Shown here piece after piece: positions 16,104 to 24,969 of a stretch of 64,000 nt of DNA; the first letter of the stretch is position 1, and each line of letters begins with the position of its first letter. Both the position numbers and the translations under genes were made by a program. The notes beneath the pieces are model-generated. The model searched no databases. It was not told where the DNA came from and saw nothing but the letters and a program-made list of their open reading frames with translations. Source of the stretch: Promethearchaeota archaeon. Its GTDB lineage: Archaea > Asgardarchaeota > Lokiarchaeia > Sigynarchaeales > SOKP01. Location of the stretch: contig JAGXNR010000003.1 in NCBI GenBank assembly GCA_019894875.1, positions 1 to 64,000 of the forward strand, written 5' to 3'.

Positions 16104-17066
16104 TTACTCTATATTTAATTCTTTCATTTTCTCTTCGATTTCATTTAAATATGGCATTGAATTTTGGGCACCCTTTCTGGATACTGCTATAGATGCGGCT
16201 ATCGTTGCAAATTTTACTGCTTTTATTATTTTCTCACCTTTACTTAAGAAACTTGCAAACACCCCAATAAAACAATCTCCGGCTCCAACAGTATCCACTG
16301 CAATAACTTCTGGTGTAGGTATTTCAATAACCTTGTCTTCAGCACCTAAATAAATTATGCTTCCTCGGCTACCTAAAGTAGTTATTACACATTTTATTCC
16401 CATCTTAGTTAGAACTTTTGATGCTTTTACAATTTTTTGTATTCCTTCTTCTCTTAACTCCTTGTTTGTTAAATGAGAATACAATTGATAAAGTTCTCCT
16501 TCATTCGGGATGATAATATCTACTTTTTCTAGAATTTCAAGAGGAAGTGGTTTCAAGGGAGCAGGATTGAGAATTTTAATAACGTTTCCCTCTGAAGCTA
16601 TGTTAAATATTTCTTTTATAGGCTCTAGAGGAATCTCCATCTGGACTACTACGCAAGATGAGTTTTTGATAGCATCGGCATTAGCCTTTATTTCTTCTGC
16701 AGATAGTTTAGAATTTGCCCCAGGGGCTACTGTTATCTTATTATCTCCGTTTTTATTGATTAGAATGAAAGCAACTCCACTAGGTTCTTTAGGGTCTCTA
16801 ATCATAAATTCAGTATTTATCCCTTCTTTAGTTAAACTAGAAATCATCTGATCCCCAAAAGAATCAACTCCAATTTTACCAATGAATACTGTTTTTGCTC
16901 CCGATCTCACAACCGCCACAGATTGGTTCGCACCTTTTCCTCCTAAATATTGTTTAAATGTCCCCCCAGTAATAGTTTCACCGAGTTCTGGAAATTTTTC
17001 AGAATAAATATTTAGATCCATATTACTCGAACCAATGATTAACACATAAGGAACTTTTTTATTCAT
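16104..17066 (-). CDS. PfkB-family sugar kinase (ribokinase type)
   Basis: A 320-residue PfkB/ribokinase-family kinase. Substrate-binding N-terminus GSSNMDLNIYSEKFPELGETI, glycine motif GGKGANQSVAVVRSG near 42-56, and C-terminal catalytic motif DTVGAGDCFIGVF near 258-270 with the base Asp in GAGD. Length and the GGKGANQ motif point to ribokinase rather than fructokinase. It would phosphorylate ribose or a nucleoside-derived sugar. First gene of an operon with the cupin gene. Confidence 0.85.
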   Translation of the reverse strand: MNKKVPYVLIIGSSNMDLNIYSEKFPELGETITGGTFKQYLGGKGANQSVAVVRSGAKTVFIGKIGVDSFGDQMISSLTKEGINTEFMIRDPKEPSGVAFILINKNGDNKITVAPGANSKLSAEEIKANADAIKNSSCVVVQMEIPLEPIKEIFNIASEGNVIKILNPAPLKPLPLEILEKVDIIIPNEGELYQLYSHLTNKELREEGIQKIVKASKVLTKMGIKCVITTLGSRGSIIYLGAEDKVIEIPTPEVIAVDTVGAGDCFIGVFASFLSKGEKIIKAVKFATIAASIAVSRKGAQNSMPYLNEIEEKMKELNIE

Positions 17067-17279
17067 AGATTAGACCTAATATTAGGAATTGTTTGTAAAT
17101 TTTCGTAATTCTATATGATTTATATGTGGATGATCTACATATTTTATTTACGATTAATTAGAATTTGATCGAATGGTTTTAATTAAATCACTTTTTAAAA
17201 AATAATAATAAGTAAATAACAAATCTTAAAACTAAAATCTTCAAATAAAATAGTTAAACAGTTTTAAAAGGTTTTAAAA

Positions 17280-17606
17280 ATGGCTAAAGATAAAGTAATT
17301 GGCGCTCTTGTTATAATACTTGGACTTGGAATTGCAATAATTTATACCATGGGAAGTATTGTCGATCTTTTCATGATGTCATCTTTAGGTGGCAATAATG
17401 CAAATGGTCTTGATTTAACAAGTAGCTGGTTAGGCGGAATTGATTTATTTAGTTGGGAGCTCTTCATTGTTCTACCCATTTGGCTTTTAGTAATTTTAAT
17501 TTCAATTATTGCTATTTGGATAGGATATAGTATGTTGACTACTCCGGCACCTGTTCCATTAGAGGAACTTGAAGAGGAGTTAGCAGCAGAAGAAGAAGCT
17601 GAATAA
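17280..17606 (+). CDS. Two-helix membrane protein, unknown
   Basis: A 108-residue protein: TM1 near residues 6-27, a short glycine/asparagine-rich loop, TM2 near 60-85, and a strongly acidic C-terminal tail (LEELEEELAAEEEAE). No family recognised. It has its own upstream AT-rich region and is followed by T-rich DNA. Confidence 0.65.
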   Translation: MAKDKVIGALVIILGLGIAIIYTMGSIVDLFMMSSLGGNNANGLDLTSSWLGGIDLFSWELFIVLPIWLLVILISIIAIWIGYSMLTTPAPVPLEELEEELAAEEEAE

Positions 17607-17645
17607 ATAATAATTTTTATTTTTATTTTTTTTATTTAATACAAA
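17607..17645 (+). terminator. T-rich transcription terminator
   Basis: Several T-runs, including one of eight, directly follow the stop of the two-helix membrane protein gene on its sense strand, the pattern of archaeal T-tract termination. The next gene is convergent. Confidence 0.45.
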
Positions 17646-17678
17646 AATTACACTAAATCTCAATTTCATATTTGCAAA

Positions 17679-18101
17679 CTAAAAGCAGATTATAGCTGAA
17701 CCTTGAGATGTAATTCTTTCTTCTTGGTTTTTGCTTACCACGTTTATTTCAATTACATTCTCACCATATTCTTGATGCTTTTTCACGATTTTACCCTTGA
17801 AAGTGAGAATATCATTTTCATTAACGATATCTGAGAATCGGATTTTAAAGTTTCTTAAAATCCCTCCCTTTGCCCAATTTAGAATATAAGAAGATATCAT
17901 CCCCGCTTGAAGCATCCCATGGGCAATACATCCTTTTAAACCCGTTTTTTTAGCAAATGATTCATCATAATGAAGCAAATTATAGTCACCTGAAGCGGAA
18001 GCATAATCAACTAATTGAACTCGTGTAATCGGGTCAATCTTTACTTCAGGTAGTTCCATTCCTACATTGAGTTCATTAAAATTTAATTTTTTGCAAGGCA
18101 A
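17679..18101 (-). CDS. MaoC-like hot-dog dehydratase/hydratase
   Basis: A 140-residue MaoC-domain protein. The hydratase motif is YASASGDYNLLHYDESFAKKTGLKG near 29-53, with the catalytic Asp and His (D in SGDYN, H in LLHYD), followed by IAHGMLQAGM near 55-64. Such proteins hydrate enoyl-CoA or dehydrate 3-hydroxyacyl chains. It lies 38 bp downstream of the FAS1-like half-domain gene, and the two probably form a heterodimer as in HTD2/MaoC-type pairs. Confidence 0.85.
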   Translation of the reverse strand: MPCKKLNFNELNVGMELPEVKIDPITRVQLVDYASASGDYNLLHYDESFAKKTGLKGCIAHGMLQAGMISSYILNWAKGGILRNFKIRFSDIVNENDILTFKGKIVKKHQEYGENVIEINVVSKNQEERITSQGSAIICF

Positions 18102-18139
18102 ATTTCAGTTACACACTCTCTTTATACTTTTAGATATCT

Positions 18140-18583
18140 CTAATGGAAAACGATTAGAGTATTAGTTACATCAAAAACTTTTTCATTTGATTCTTTATTT
18201 TTTCCCCTAGTAATAGCAGTTACTATATCCATTTTCCCTCGTTTCCCTTCCTTTTCGATGATATTTTCAACTCTTGTCTGATAGATTATTGTATCTCCAG
18301 CAACGCATTGAGAATGATATCTAAATTCTTTTCCCCCATCTAAAAGATTTTTAAAATCGATACCTAGAGTAGCATAGAAATTTTTTTCTCCAGAATACAT
18401 CATTCTCGTAAAAAAGGTTGGGGGTACAGGTAAATCTTTATATCCCTGGGCTCTTGCTGCTTTCAAATCATAGTAAATAGGATTTTTTTCTCGGATTGCA
18501 TTAGCAAACTGAGTAATTTTCCATCTAGGGATTGTCATTTCACTAGAGTTAAATTCATATCCGATAAAGTTACGATCGAGCAT
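18140..18583 (-). CDS. FAS1/HTD2-like hot-dog dehydratase subunit
   Basis: A 147-residue protein resembling the N-terminal half of MaoC-like dehydratases: opening IGYEFNSSEMTIPRWKITQFANAI, then NPIYYDLKAARAQGYKDLPVPPTFFTRM near 34-61. This half-domain usually binds substrate, while the partner carries the Asp/His catalytic pair. First gene of a two-gene operon with the MaoC gene, probably for 3-hydroxyacyl-CoA dehydration. Confidence 0.8.
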   Translation of the reverse strand: MLDRNFIGYEFNSSEMTIPRWKITQFANAIREKNPIYYDLKAARAQGYKDLPVPPTFFTRMMYSGEKNFYATLGIDFKNLLDGGKEFRYHSQCVAGDTIIYQTRVENIIEKEGKRGKMDIVTAITRGKNKESNEKVFDVTNTLIVFH

Positions 18584-18791
18584 AATTCATTTTAGATTTT
18601 GTATTAATATAGGATTTTTCAGTTTGAAATATTTTGACATCTAAATCTACTATTTCAATATTAAAATCAATCATTCACTTATAATTTTTCAGAATAAAAC
18701 CGAAATTTATATTTTTTATACAATTATCAAAATTAGGATTATTCTAAAATAATCATAATTTAGAAATTAAGAAAAAAGAGTCAAAAAAACA

Positions 18792-18989
18792 ATGTCCTTT
18801 GACATAAAGCTTGATATGGATGTATGTACGGGATGTGGTACATGTTATGAAGTATGCCCTTCAGAATGTTTTGGCGAACCCGAGGGAGGAAAAGTTAACG
18901 TTCTCGAAGAAAACAGAGAAGACTGTGTTGGCTGCAGGGCGTGTGAAACACAATGCCCTGAAGAAGCGATAGAAATCATAGAGAACTAG
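18792..18989 (+). CDS. 2[4Fe-4S] ferredoxin
   Basis: A 65-residue ferredoxin. It has two cluster motifs, CTGCGTCYEVCP near 12-23 and CVGCRACETQCP near 46-57, each binding one [4Fe-4S] cluster. A low-potential electron carrier. It is a single-gene unit, with a T-rich terminator region after the stop. Confidence 0.93.
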   Translation: MSFDIKLDMDVCTGCGTCYEVCPSECFGEPEGGKVNVLEENREDCVGCRACETQCPEEAIEIIEN

Positions 18990-19007
18990 AATTTCTGAAC
19001 CGGTAAA

Positions 19008-19050
19008 TAATATTATTTTTTTTTATTTTTTATTATATTTCTTTTTTATT
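19008..19050 (+). terminator. T-rich terminator after ferredoxin
   Basis: Dense T-runs (ten T in one run) on the sense strand immediately after the ferredoxin gene and before a convergent gene. Archaeal T-tract terminator by pattern. Confidence 0.5.
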
Positions 19051-19067
19051 TAAATAAAGTAAGGAAA

Positions 19068-20183
19068 TTACCATAATAGTATTCTATTACAGTTTTTACA
19101 TATTCCTTCATTTATCTGCATATTTATACAGCTTTCATGATAGGGGGCTTTACAACTTTGGCACATGTATGTTTTTCCCACATTTTCAGTAAAATCGTAC
19201 CCACAATAGATACATTTATTTGTGTAAGAAAAGGTTGGATCGTTAGGATCAACTTCAATTATCTGAGAAGTTCCCGTTAGGGCACTCCCGTCAGCAGCAG
19301 GGGTTATATAATTATTTTGTTGAATTTGAGTAGATGGTTGAGTATATTGCTGTTGGTTTTGAGATTGAGGTGTTTCCCAATCAGACACATATCCTTGTGC
19401 GGGAGCTTTTGAGATCCCCATCCTTTGGGATACTTTTTCATCAAGGATATTAGTAAGGATTAGGGCAGATGCATATTTACCTTTAGCACCACCCTTTTGT
19501 AGATGCGTGTGGCTTATCATATGTATAATTCTCCCTCCCATTTTTCCATAATCGAACTCTACGAGTACGGGGGATTCTCCCCACTTATTTTGAAGTTCCC
19601 AAGAATTAATTAATACTCTTACGGCTTCATGATTGAGAATTTGGATAGGGAAAGATTTTATTTCTAACCACCATCGGAATTCATTTTTTTTAGTATTTTT
19701 CTCCGTTTGCTTTTGCCATTTACTTTGCTGAATTTCACTTAAAACTCCATCTAAAAAAGGGTGATCTGGTTGTAGAATTTGACATGGAACTACGGCATCT
19801 GCAGTTTTTGCCTTGTTCCATCTTATGTATCCGGGAAATATTGTTTCAATGATGCTTTTGAGGGCCCAATCAGTAGTTATTAGCCACCCACCATTCATTA
19901 CAAAATCTTTGACTTTTTGATGAGACGCATTAGGAATATCACTTCCAGGGCACCCAATAAGGACAACATCATATTGAGATAGATTCTCTTTCATGAATTC
20001 TTTTTCTTTTACCACTTTTTTCATTGAAGCATACATATGTTCAACAATTTTTTTCGGTTTTTCGTATCTTCCACTTACAGCGAGGATTTTCCCATGCTTT
20101 TCAACAGCTTTCACAACGTCTTTTTTATTTAATGCTTCCATCTTACGTTTCTTTACTTCTGAATAAATATCTTTTAAACTCAT
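19068..20183 (-). CDS. GATase/ThuA-like protein fused to a RING/PHD-like zinc finger
   Basis: A 371-residue protein in three parts. Residues about 30-245 form a class-I glutamine-amidotransferase-like/ThuA-like fold (ILAVSGRYEKPKKI, YDVVLIGCPG, FVMNGGWLITTDW, HMISHTH). Residues about 250-315 are a Gln/Pro/Thr-rich linker. The C-terminus carries a cross-brace-type zinc finger with spacing C-x2-C-x13-C-x2-C-x4-H-x2-C-x9-C-x2-C, i.e. C4HC3 as in PHD and RING-variant fingers. The GATase-like part lacks a clear nucleophile motif, so enzymatic activity is doubtful. Divergent from the dipeptidase gene. Eukaryotic-style zinc fingers of this kind suggest a role in protein interaction or ubiquitin-like modification; that is inference. 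Confidence 0.65.
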   Translation of the reverse strand: MSLKDIYSEVKKRKMEALNKKDVVKAVEKHGKILAVSGRYEKPKKIVEHMYASMKKVVKEKEFMKENLSQYDVVLIGCPGSDIPNASHQKVKDFVMNGGWLITTDWALKSIIETIFPGYIRWNKAKTADAVVPCQILQPDHPFLDGVLSEIQQSKWQKQTEKNTKKNEFRWWLEIKSFPIQILNHEAVRVLINSWELQNKWGESPVLVEFDYGKMGGRIIHMISHTHLQKGGAKGKYASALILTNILDEKVSQRMGISKAPAQGYVSDWETPQSQNQQQYTQPSTQIQQNNYITPAADGSALTGTSQIIEVDPNDPTFSYTNKCIYCGYDFTENVGKTYMCQSCKAPYHESCINMQINEGICKNCNRILLW

Positions 20184-20279
20184 TTGATCAGCCTTTAAAT
20201 AATATTAAAAGGAATTTAGTGTTATTTTATAATTATTATAAAATAATTAATATATATATTTTGATGAGAAGGGATATTT

Positions 20280-21773
20280 ATGTCAAAATTAATAGATTTA
20301 GGACAACCTTCTGAATTTTGGGAGTATTTCGAACAAATAACAAAAATCCCTCGATGTTCAGAACATGAAGAAAAAGTAAGAACTTATATAGTGGAAGAAG
20401 CTGAGAGATTAGGTTTTGAAACTAAAATTGATGGGGCAGGAAATCTTGTAGTTAGAGTTCCATCAAATACAAAACAGAAGCAAAAAGCAGTTCTACAATG
20501 TCACTTGGATATGGTTTGTGAAAAAAATGAAGGGATTATTCATGATTTTTTTAGTGATCCATTAACAATAAAAATTGAACAAATTAAAGGTGAAAAATGG
20601 GTTTCCGCAGATGGGACTACGCTAGGGGCGGATAATGGGGTGGGAATATGTTACCTATTAACAATAATGAAAAAAATTCACAACAGCGAATTAGACTTTG
20701 GTTCTCTTGGATTTGATTTATTATTTACTATTGATGAAGAAATGGGACTAAATGGAGCATTTAAAATTGATAATGATCTAATTGATGGAAACTTTCTTAT
20801 CAACCTCGACGCTGAAGACGAGGATGCTGTTACCATCGGTTGTGCTGGGGGAAGGGTGAGTATTTTCCATATTAAAAACGACACTTTTGAGATAAAGAAG
20901 GAAGATAACCTAATTCCAATAAAAATTTTTGTTTCTGGTTTGTTAGGAGGTCATTCGGGAGCAGACATTCATTTAGGGCGGGGAAATGCATTAAAACTCA
21001 TAGTACAGATACTCTGGAAATTAAATAAAGAATATGTAATAAATATAAAGTCTATCACGGGCGGTAATAGAACGAACGCAATACCTAGAGAAGCCAATGC
21101 CATTGTATTTATTAAGGAAGCTAATTTTTCAGAAATGAAAGAGTATCTTAAAGAGCTTGTTTCAAAAATTAAAGTGGTTTTTGATGGTATTGAACCTAAT
21201 CTCAGTATATCGATTGAAAGAACGAGCAGTTATGATAACACCGAAGTATTTTCAAAAACAATTCAAACTAATATTTTAGATATTTTATACACTATACCAA
21301 ATGGAGCACTTTCCATGCATCCCCAAATAAAGGATTTAGTCTTTACATCTTCAAATTTAGGCGTAATTAAGACAAGTAAGGAGAAGATTGAAATAAAAAT
21401 AAGTCAGAGAAGTCTTAGTAAATATTTTAAAATTGCATTATGGGAGAAAACTAAATCCTTATTTGAATTAACAGGATTAGAACTTGAGATTGAAATTGCC
21501 AGTGATTATCCCGGTTGGATCCCTAATTTTAACTCAAAAATATTAGCGTTGACTAGAGATGTGTATAAAGACCTTTATAAAGAAGAAATTGAAGTGAAAG
21601 CAATTCATGCGGGTTTAGAATGTGGAGTTTTAAAGAAGAAATTTCCGTATATGGAAATGATTTCGATTGGACCAAACAATGTGGGTGCTCATTCACCCGA
21701 TGAACGAATTTCGGTACAATCAGTTGAAAAAATTTGGAATTTCCTATTAATGATATTAAGGAAATCATGTTGA
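20280..21773 (+). CDS. pepD: M20 aminoacyl-histidine dipeptidase
   Basis: A 497-residue cytosolic M20 metallopeptidase. Metal-binding and catalytic segments are QCHLDMVC near 80-87, TTLGADNGVG near 113-122, FTIDEEMGLNGA near 148-159, LINLDAEDE near 171-179, GHSGADIHLGRGNA near 223-236, and the C-terminal HAGLECGV near 446-453. These match PepD (carnosine/Xaa-His dipeptidase), which uses two zinc ions. Length is as expected (about 485). Many archaea lack this family, so it may be of bacterial origin. It is separated by 96 bp from the divergent GATase-RING gene. Confidence 0.9.
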   Translation: MSKLIDLGQPSEFWEYFEQITKIPRCSEHEEKVRTYIVEEAERLGFETKIDGAGNLVVRVPSNTKQKQKAVLQCHLDMVCEKNEGIIHDFFSDPLTIKIEQIKGEKWVSADGTTLGADNGVGICYLLTIMKKIHNSELDFGSLGFDLLFTIDEEMGLNGAFKIDNDLIDGNFLINLDAEDEDAVTIGCAGGRVSIFHIKNDTFEIKKEDNLIPIKIFVSGLLGGHSGADIHLGRGNALKLIVQILWKLNKEYVINIKSITGGNRTNAIPREANAIVFIKEANFSEMKEYLKELVSKIKVVFDGIEPNLSISIERTSSYDNTEVFSKTIQTNILDILYTIPNGALSMHPQIKDLVFTSSNLGVIKTSKEKIEIKISQRSLSKYFKIALWEKTKSLFELTGLELEIEIASDYPGWIPNFNSKILALTRDVYKDLYKEEIEVKAIHAGLECGVLKKKFPYMEMISIGPNNVGAHSPDERISVQSVEKIWNFLLMILRKSC

Positions 21774-21844
21774 AATATTAAGTTAAGATGATTGTATTTG
21801 AAAAAATTATTATATTGTAAATAATAATTCAATTATAGTTGAAT

Positions 21845-22366
21845 ATGAAAGAACGACCATTGAATAAAGAGGAATATATCAAAGAAGAAATCATCGGCTC
21901 TGAGACAATTTTAGAGAAATTCAAGAGTAAGACGCCGTGGATTCTTGGAAAAACTTTAAGAAAACCAAAAATTAATTTTCCAAAATTTAGATTTCCACAA
22001 TTAAATCTCCCTATGCCATCAAGAGCATTAGGTTTAATAGTTGTATTTGCGGTATTGTTTGTTCTTCAAACAGGAATTGCTTATTTACTTGTTAGAGAAC
22101 CTCCGGCATTGGGAGGGAACCAACAAGGAGATCCTATATTTATATTCAATAATATTAATGAGGCTTTTATAATTGAGAGCATTGTGGCTTCAATTTTAAT
22201 TTTACTAAGCTCAGTCGGTTTCGTATTCTTGTATCAAGCATCAAAATACGTCTATAATCGAAAAATGGCAGCAACGATTTTAACAATTGGAGTATTAACT
22301 ATATTAATAACTTTTATTGCTCTGCAATATATAATCGCAGTAAAAACAGGCGTGCTAGCTCAATAA
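21845..22366 (+). CDS. Three-helix membrane protein, unknown
   Basis: About 173 residues from the ATG at 21845; a TTG two codons upstream is an alternative. A basic cytosolic N-terminus of about 55 residues with repeating KPKINFPKFRFPQLN-like segments is followed by three TM helices near 58-78, 112-133 and 143-168. No family recognised. It follows the dipeptidase gene by about 70 bp on the same strand, so co-transcription is possible. Confidence 0.65.
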   Translation: MKERPLNKEEYIKEEIIGSETILEKFKSKTPWILGKTLRKPKINFPKFRFPQLNLPMPSRALGLIVVFAVLFVLQTGIAYLLVREPPALGGNQQGDPIFIFNNINEAFIIESIVASILILLSSVGFVFLYQASKYVYNRKMAATILTIGVLTILITFIALQYIIAVKTGVLAQ

Positions 22367-22385
22367 TTAGTAGATATTATTTATA

Positions 22386-23531
22386 CTACTCTACTTCAAT
22401 AATTCTTATATCATCATAATCTACAATTACTTTATAATATCCTTTCAAATTTTTATCCAATTCAGGATCTCGAGTGTCTAATCGTAATATTTGATTTGGT
22501 AGATTTGACAATTTATATTTTGTAGAGATAATAATGATATTATTAGGACCAATTTCTTTAAGCACTTGGGGAGTAAATTGTAAATTCCCTCTCCCAAACA
22601 AGAATCCTTGGTTCCCAAGGGGTGATACAATAATTTTTGTATTTCTTCCTTTAATGTATTTTAAAATTTGTTGTTCATTTAAATCTTGAGCTATAATTTT
22701 ATTATTTAAGCATAAATCAATACCGAGTACAGTTTTGGGTTGTTTCAAATTATCAGTAATTGCTTTAGTAGTAGTTCCTGGTCCTAAAAGATAATACATA
22801 GTATTTTTGAATAATTCAACAACTCTGTTAGCAATTCGTTCTTGGTTGTTTAGATCAGACTCAGGAGATCCAATTTTAGAACGCTGTATATAATCTGGAT
22901 TAAAAGGCGTCAATAAGGTTCCGTATAACCGTGTATCCAATTCACCATCTCTATATTTATTTTCATCAATATCTAAAACTTCCGATTCCTTTAAGGGGAT
23001 TTCGTTTAGCAGGAATTGAATTATTAAGGATGCTGCCATTCTTGGATTTAATGAAAAAACACTTGAAAATATTTTTACACCTGCAGGGATACCTAAACAT
23101 GGCTTACTTCTCCTGACTACTTCAACAATATCTCGAGCTGTGCCATCACCTCCAACGAATAATAAAATTTCCAAATCTTCAATAGTCTTCATAATCCCTG
23201 CGGCAATCTTTGTATGTTCTGAGTTGAGGTCTAAGAGATTTCTCACGTTCTTGAATTTTAAGTGGTTAATACAGGTAAATTCAAAATTAAATTGTTCCAA
23301 AATATTTTCTCCCATAAATCCAGGACATGTTACAAATCTTATTTTTGATTCCATAGATCTTAATTCGCTTAATAGTTCTTTCGCTCGTAAGGAAGAACTT
23401 GGTTTTGCACCAAGATTGATGGCGTTTAATAGAATTTCTCTACCATCAGTACCTTTTAAGCCTACAGAACCCCCCATACCGGAAATAGGGTTTAGGATTA
23501 AACCTATTTTAAATTTATTAAAGATAACCAT
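22386..23531 (-). CDS. ATP-NAD kinase / AcoX-like protein
   Basis: A 381-residue protein of the NAD kinase/diacylglycerol kinase superfamily (COG3199 type). It has the N-terminal LILNPISGMGGSVGLKGTD near 10-28, the diagnostic GGDGTARDI near 128-136, and GIPAGVKIFSSVF near 148-160. Members include AcoX and predicted NAD kinases; the exact substrate is not settled. The converging small membrane protein gene ends 19 bp away. Confidence 0.8.
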   Translation of the reverse strand: MVIFNKFKIGLILNPISGMGGSVGLKGTDGREILLNAINLGAKPSSSLRAKELLSELRSMESKIRFVTCPGFMGENILEQFNFEFTCINHLKFKNVRNLLDLNSEHTKIAAGIMKTIEDLEILLFVGGDGTARDIVEVVRRSKPCLGIPAGVKIFSSVFSLNPRMAASLIIQFLLNEIPLKESEVLDIDENKYRDGELDTRLYGTLLTPFNPDYIQRSKIGSPESDLNNQERIANRVVELFKNTMYYLLGPGTTTKAITDNLKQPKTVLGIDLCLNNKIIAQDLNEQQILKYIKGRNTKIIVSPLGNQGFLFGRGNLQFTPQVLKEIGPNNIIIISTKYKLSNLPNQILRLDTRDPELDKNLKGYYKVIVDYDDIRIIEVE

Positions 23532-23605
23532 AGAGACTCACTTAATAAAAAAAAAAAGAAAAGGATTTTAAAAATAGGAAAATAAATCACTATTTATTAT
23601 TTAAA

Positions 23606-23998
23606 CTATCCTACAAAGGCGTTATAAGCTGCTTCATCAATCAAATTGCCTTTTTCAGCGTCCCAATTTGATGGTTCAATTTTGAAAAGCCAGGCTGCAA
23701 AAGCATCTTCATTAATTTTTTCTGGTTCATCCATCAAATCAGAATTAATTTCTGTCACTGAACCGCTTATGGGCGAATAGATATCGCCTACTGCTTTACT
23801 TGATTCGACAGTACAATCAATAGGATCACTTGTAGGCTCATCCCCTGCCATTTTTACTTGTTCAAGATCCGCTCCTTCAAGACCTTCTACGTCAACAAAA
23901 CTAATTTCTCCAAGCTGCTCAGCGGCGTAAGGTGTAATCCCAACCATTTTTGTTCCATCATCAAACCATTGATGTGTTTTAGTAAACCATTTAGTCAT
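23606..23998 (-). CDS. gcvH: Glycine cleavage system H protein (lipoyl carrier)
   Basis: A 130-residue H protein. The lipoyl-lysine is Lys68 in TVESSKAVGD, within the hammerhead lipoyl domain, and ISFVDVEGLEGADL near 32-45 is the typical preceding sheet. It shuttles the aminomethyl group between P, T and L proteins, or serves as lipoate carrier for lipoyl synthesis. No gcvT or gcvP genes are in the window; a radical-SAM gene possibly related to lipoyl synthases is at the right edge. Confidence 0.92.
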   Translation of the reverse strand: MTKWFTKTHQWFDDGTKMVGITPYAAEQLGEISFVDVEGLEGADLEQVKMAGDEPTSDPIDCTVESSKAVGDIYSPISGSVTEINSDLMDEPEKINEDAFAAWLFKIEPSNWDAEKGNLIDEAAYNAFVG

Positions 23999-24110
23999 TC
24001 TTTTCGAACTCCATTTTAGTTAATTTATGAATTATAATAATATTGAATTAAATAATATGATTTAATTTAATTAAGATAATAATTTAAAATTTTATTATTC
24101 CGTTCTCAAT

Positions 24111-24965
24111 TTGGATAATTATAAAAATATGAGTTCTAGCCTTAAGGATAAGTTAAACTATTATAGTGAATTTAAGGAATGGTATTGTCATATTAGAGAA
24201 GAGTTTAACTTTGATTATCAAAATGATTTGGAAGCACGTGATCTTTTATCAAGGATTTTAAAAAAAAAGACTCAACAATGGAGATTAGAGAACATTTTAA
24301 AATCCTTTAGGAGTCGGATCCTATTAAAGCCAGTAATTTTAATCTATGGGTGCGGACCATCATTAGAAAATACAGTGAATAAGATACTCGAAAAAAAAGG
24401 AAGTAGGTTCTTTGATGAATTTATTAATTTAACAGCCGACGGAGCATCAGTGTTGTTAAAAGAAAAAAATATCCAAATTGATGGGATCTTTACAGATTTA
24501 GATGGTATTACTAAAAATGAATTTAATTATTCAAGATTTAATATTATTCATGCTCACGGTGACAATATTAAAAAACTAATACAATTCCAAAATGAAATCA
24601 TTAATTTTCAAAATGTCATAGGAACAACTCAAGTAGAACCAATAAACAATGTAATAAATCCAGGTGGATTTACCGATGGAGATAGAATTATCTTTTTCTT
24701 ACGTAGTTTGATAAAACCATCTCAGAAATTATTTCTGATTGGAATGGATTTCAAAAATATCGTAGGGAGATATTCCAAATTGGATATTGAACATAATCAG
24801 GAAGGGAGTCAAATTAAGAAAAAAAAACTCCAATTTGCTGTGAAATTAATAAGCTGGGCAAAAAGCAAACTGAAAAATGATTGTTTTTTTGTTAACTCTG
24901 AGATTATAAATAACCAGTTTAATTATATCTCAATTGATAATTTTGTTAAAATCTTAAAATCCTGA
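24111..24965 (+). CDS. mptE: 6-hydroxymethylpterin diphosphokinase, MptE-like
   Basis: 284 residues from TTG at 24111; ATG at 24129 is an alternative that loses six residues. It belongs to the DUF115/MptE family: LIYGCGPSLENTV near 78-90, NLTADGASVLL near 107-117, DGIFTDLDGI near 125-134, NPGGFTDGDRIIFF near 183-196, and FLIGMDFKNIVG near 208-219. The enzyme makes 6-hydroxymethyl-7,8-dihydropterin diphosphate for tetrahydromethanopterin or folate. It converges with a RecA-fold ATPase gene with only 4 bp between stops. Confidence 0.8.
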   Translation: MDNYKNMSSSLKDKLNYYSEFKEWYCHIREEFNFDYQNDLEARDLLSRILKKKTQQWRLENILKSFRSRILLKPVILIYGCGPSLENTVNKILEKKGSRFFDEFINLTADGASVLLKEKNIQIDGIFTDLDGITKNEFNYSRFNIIHAHGDNIKKLIQFQNEIINFQNVIGTTQVEPINNVINPGGFTDGDRIIFFLRSLIKPSQKLFLIGMDFKNIVGRYSKLDIEHNQEGSQIKKKKLQFAVKLISWAKSKLKNDCFFVNSEIINNQFNYISIDNFVKILKS

Positions 24966-24969
24966 TCGT

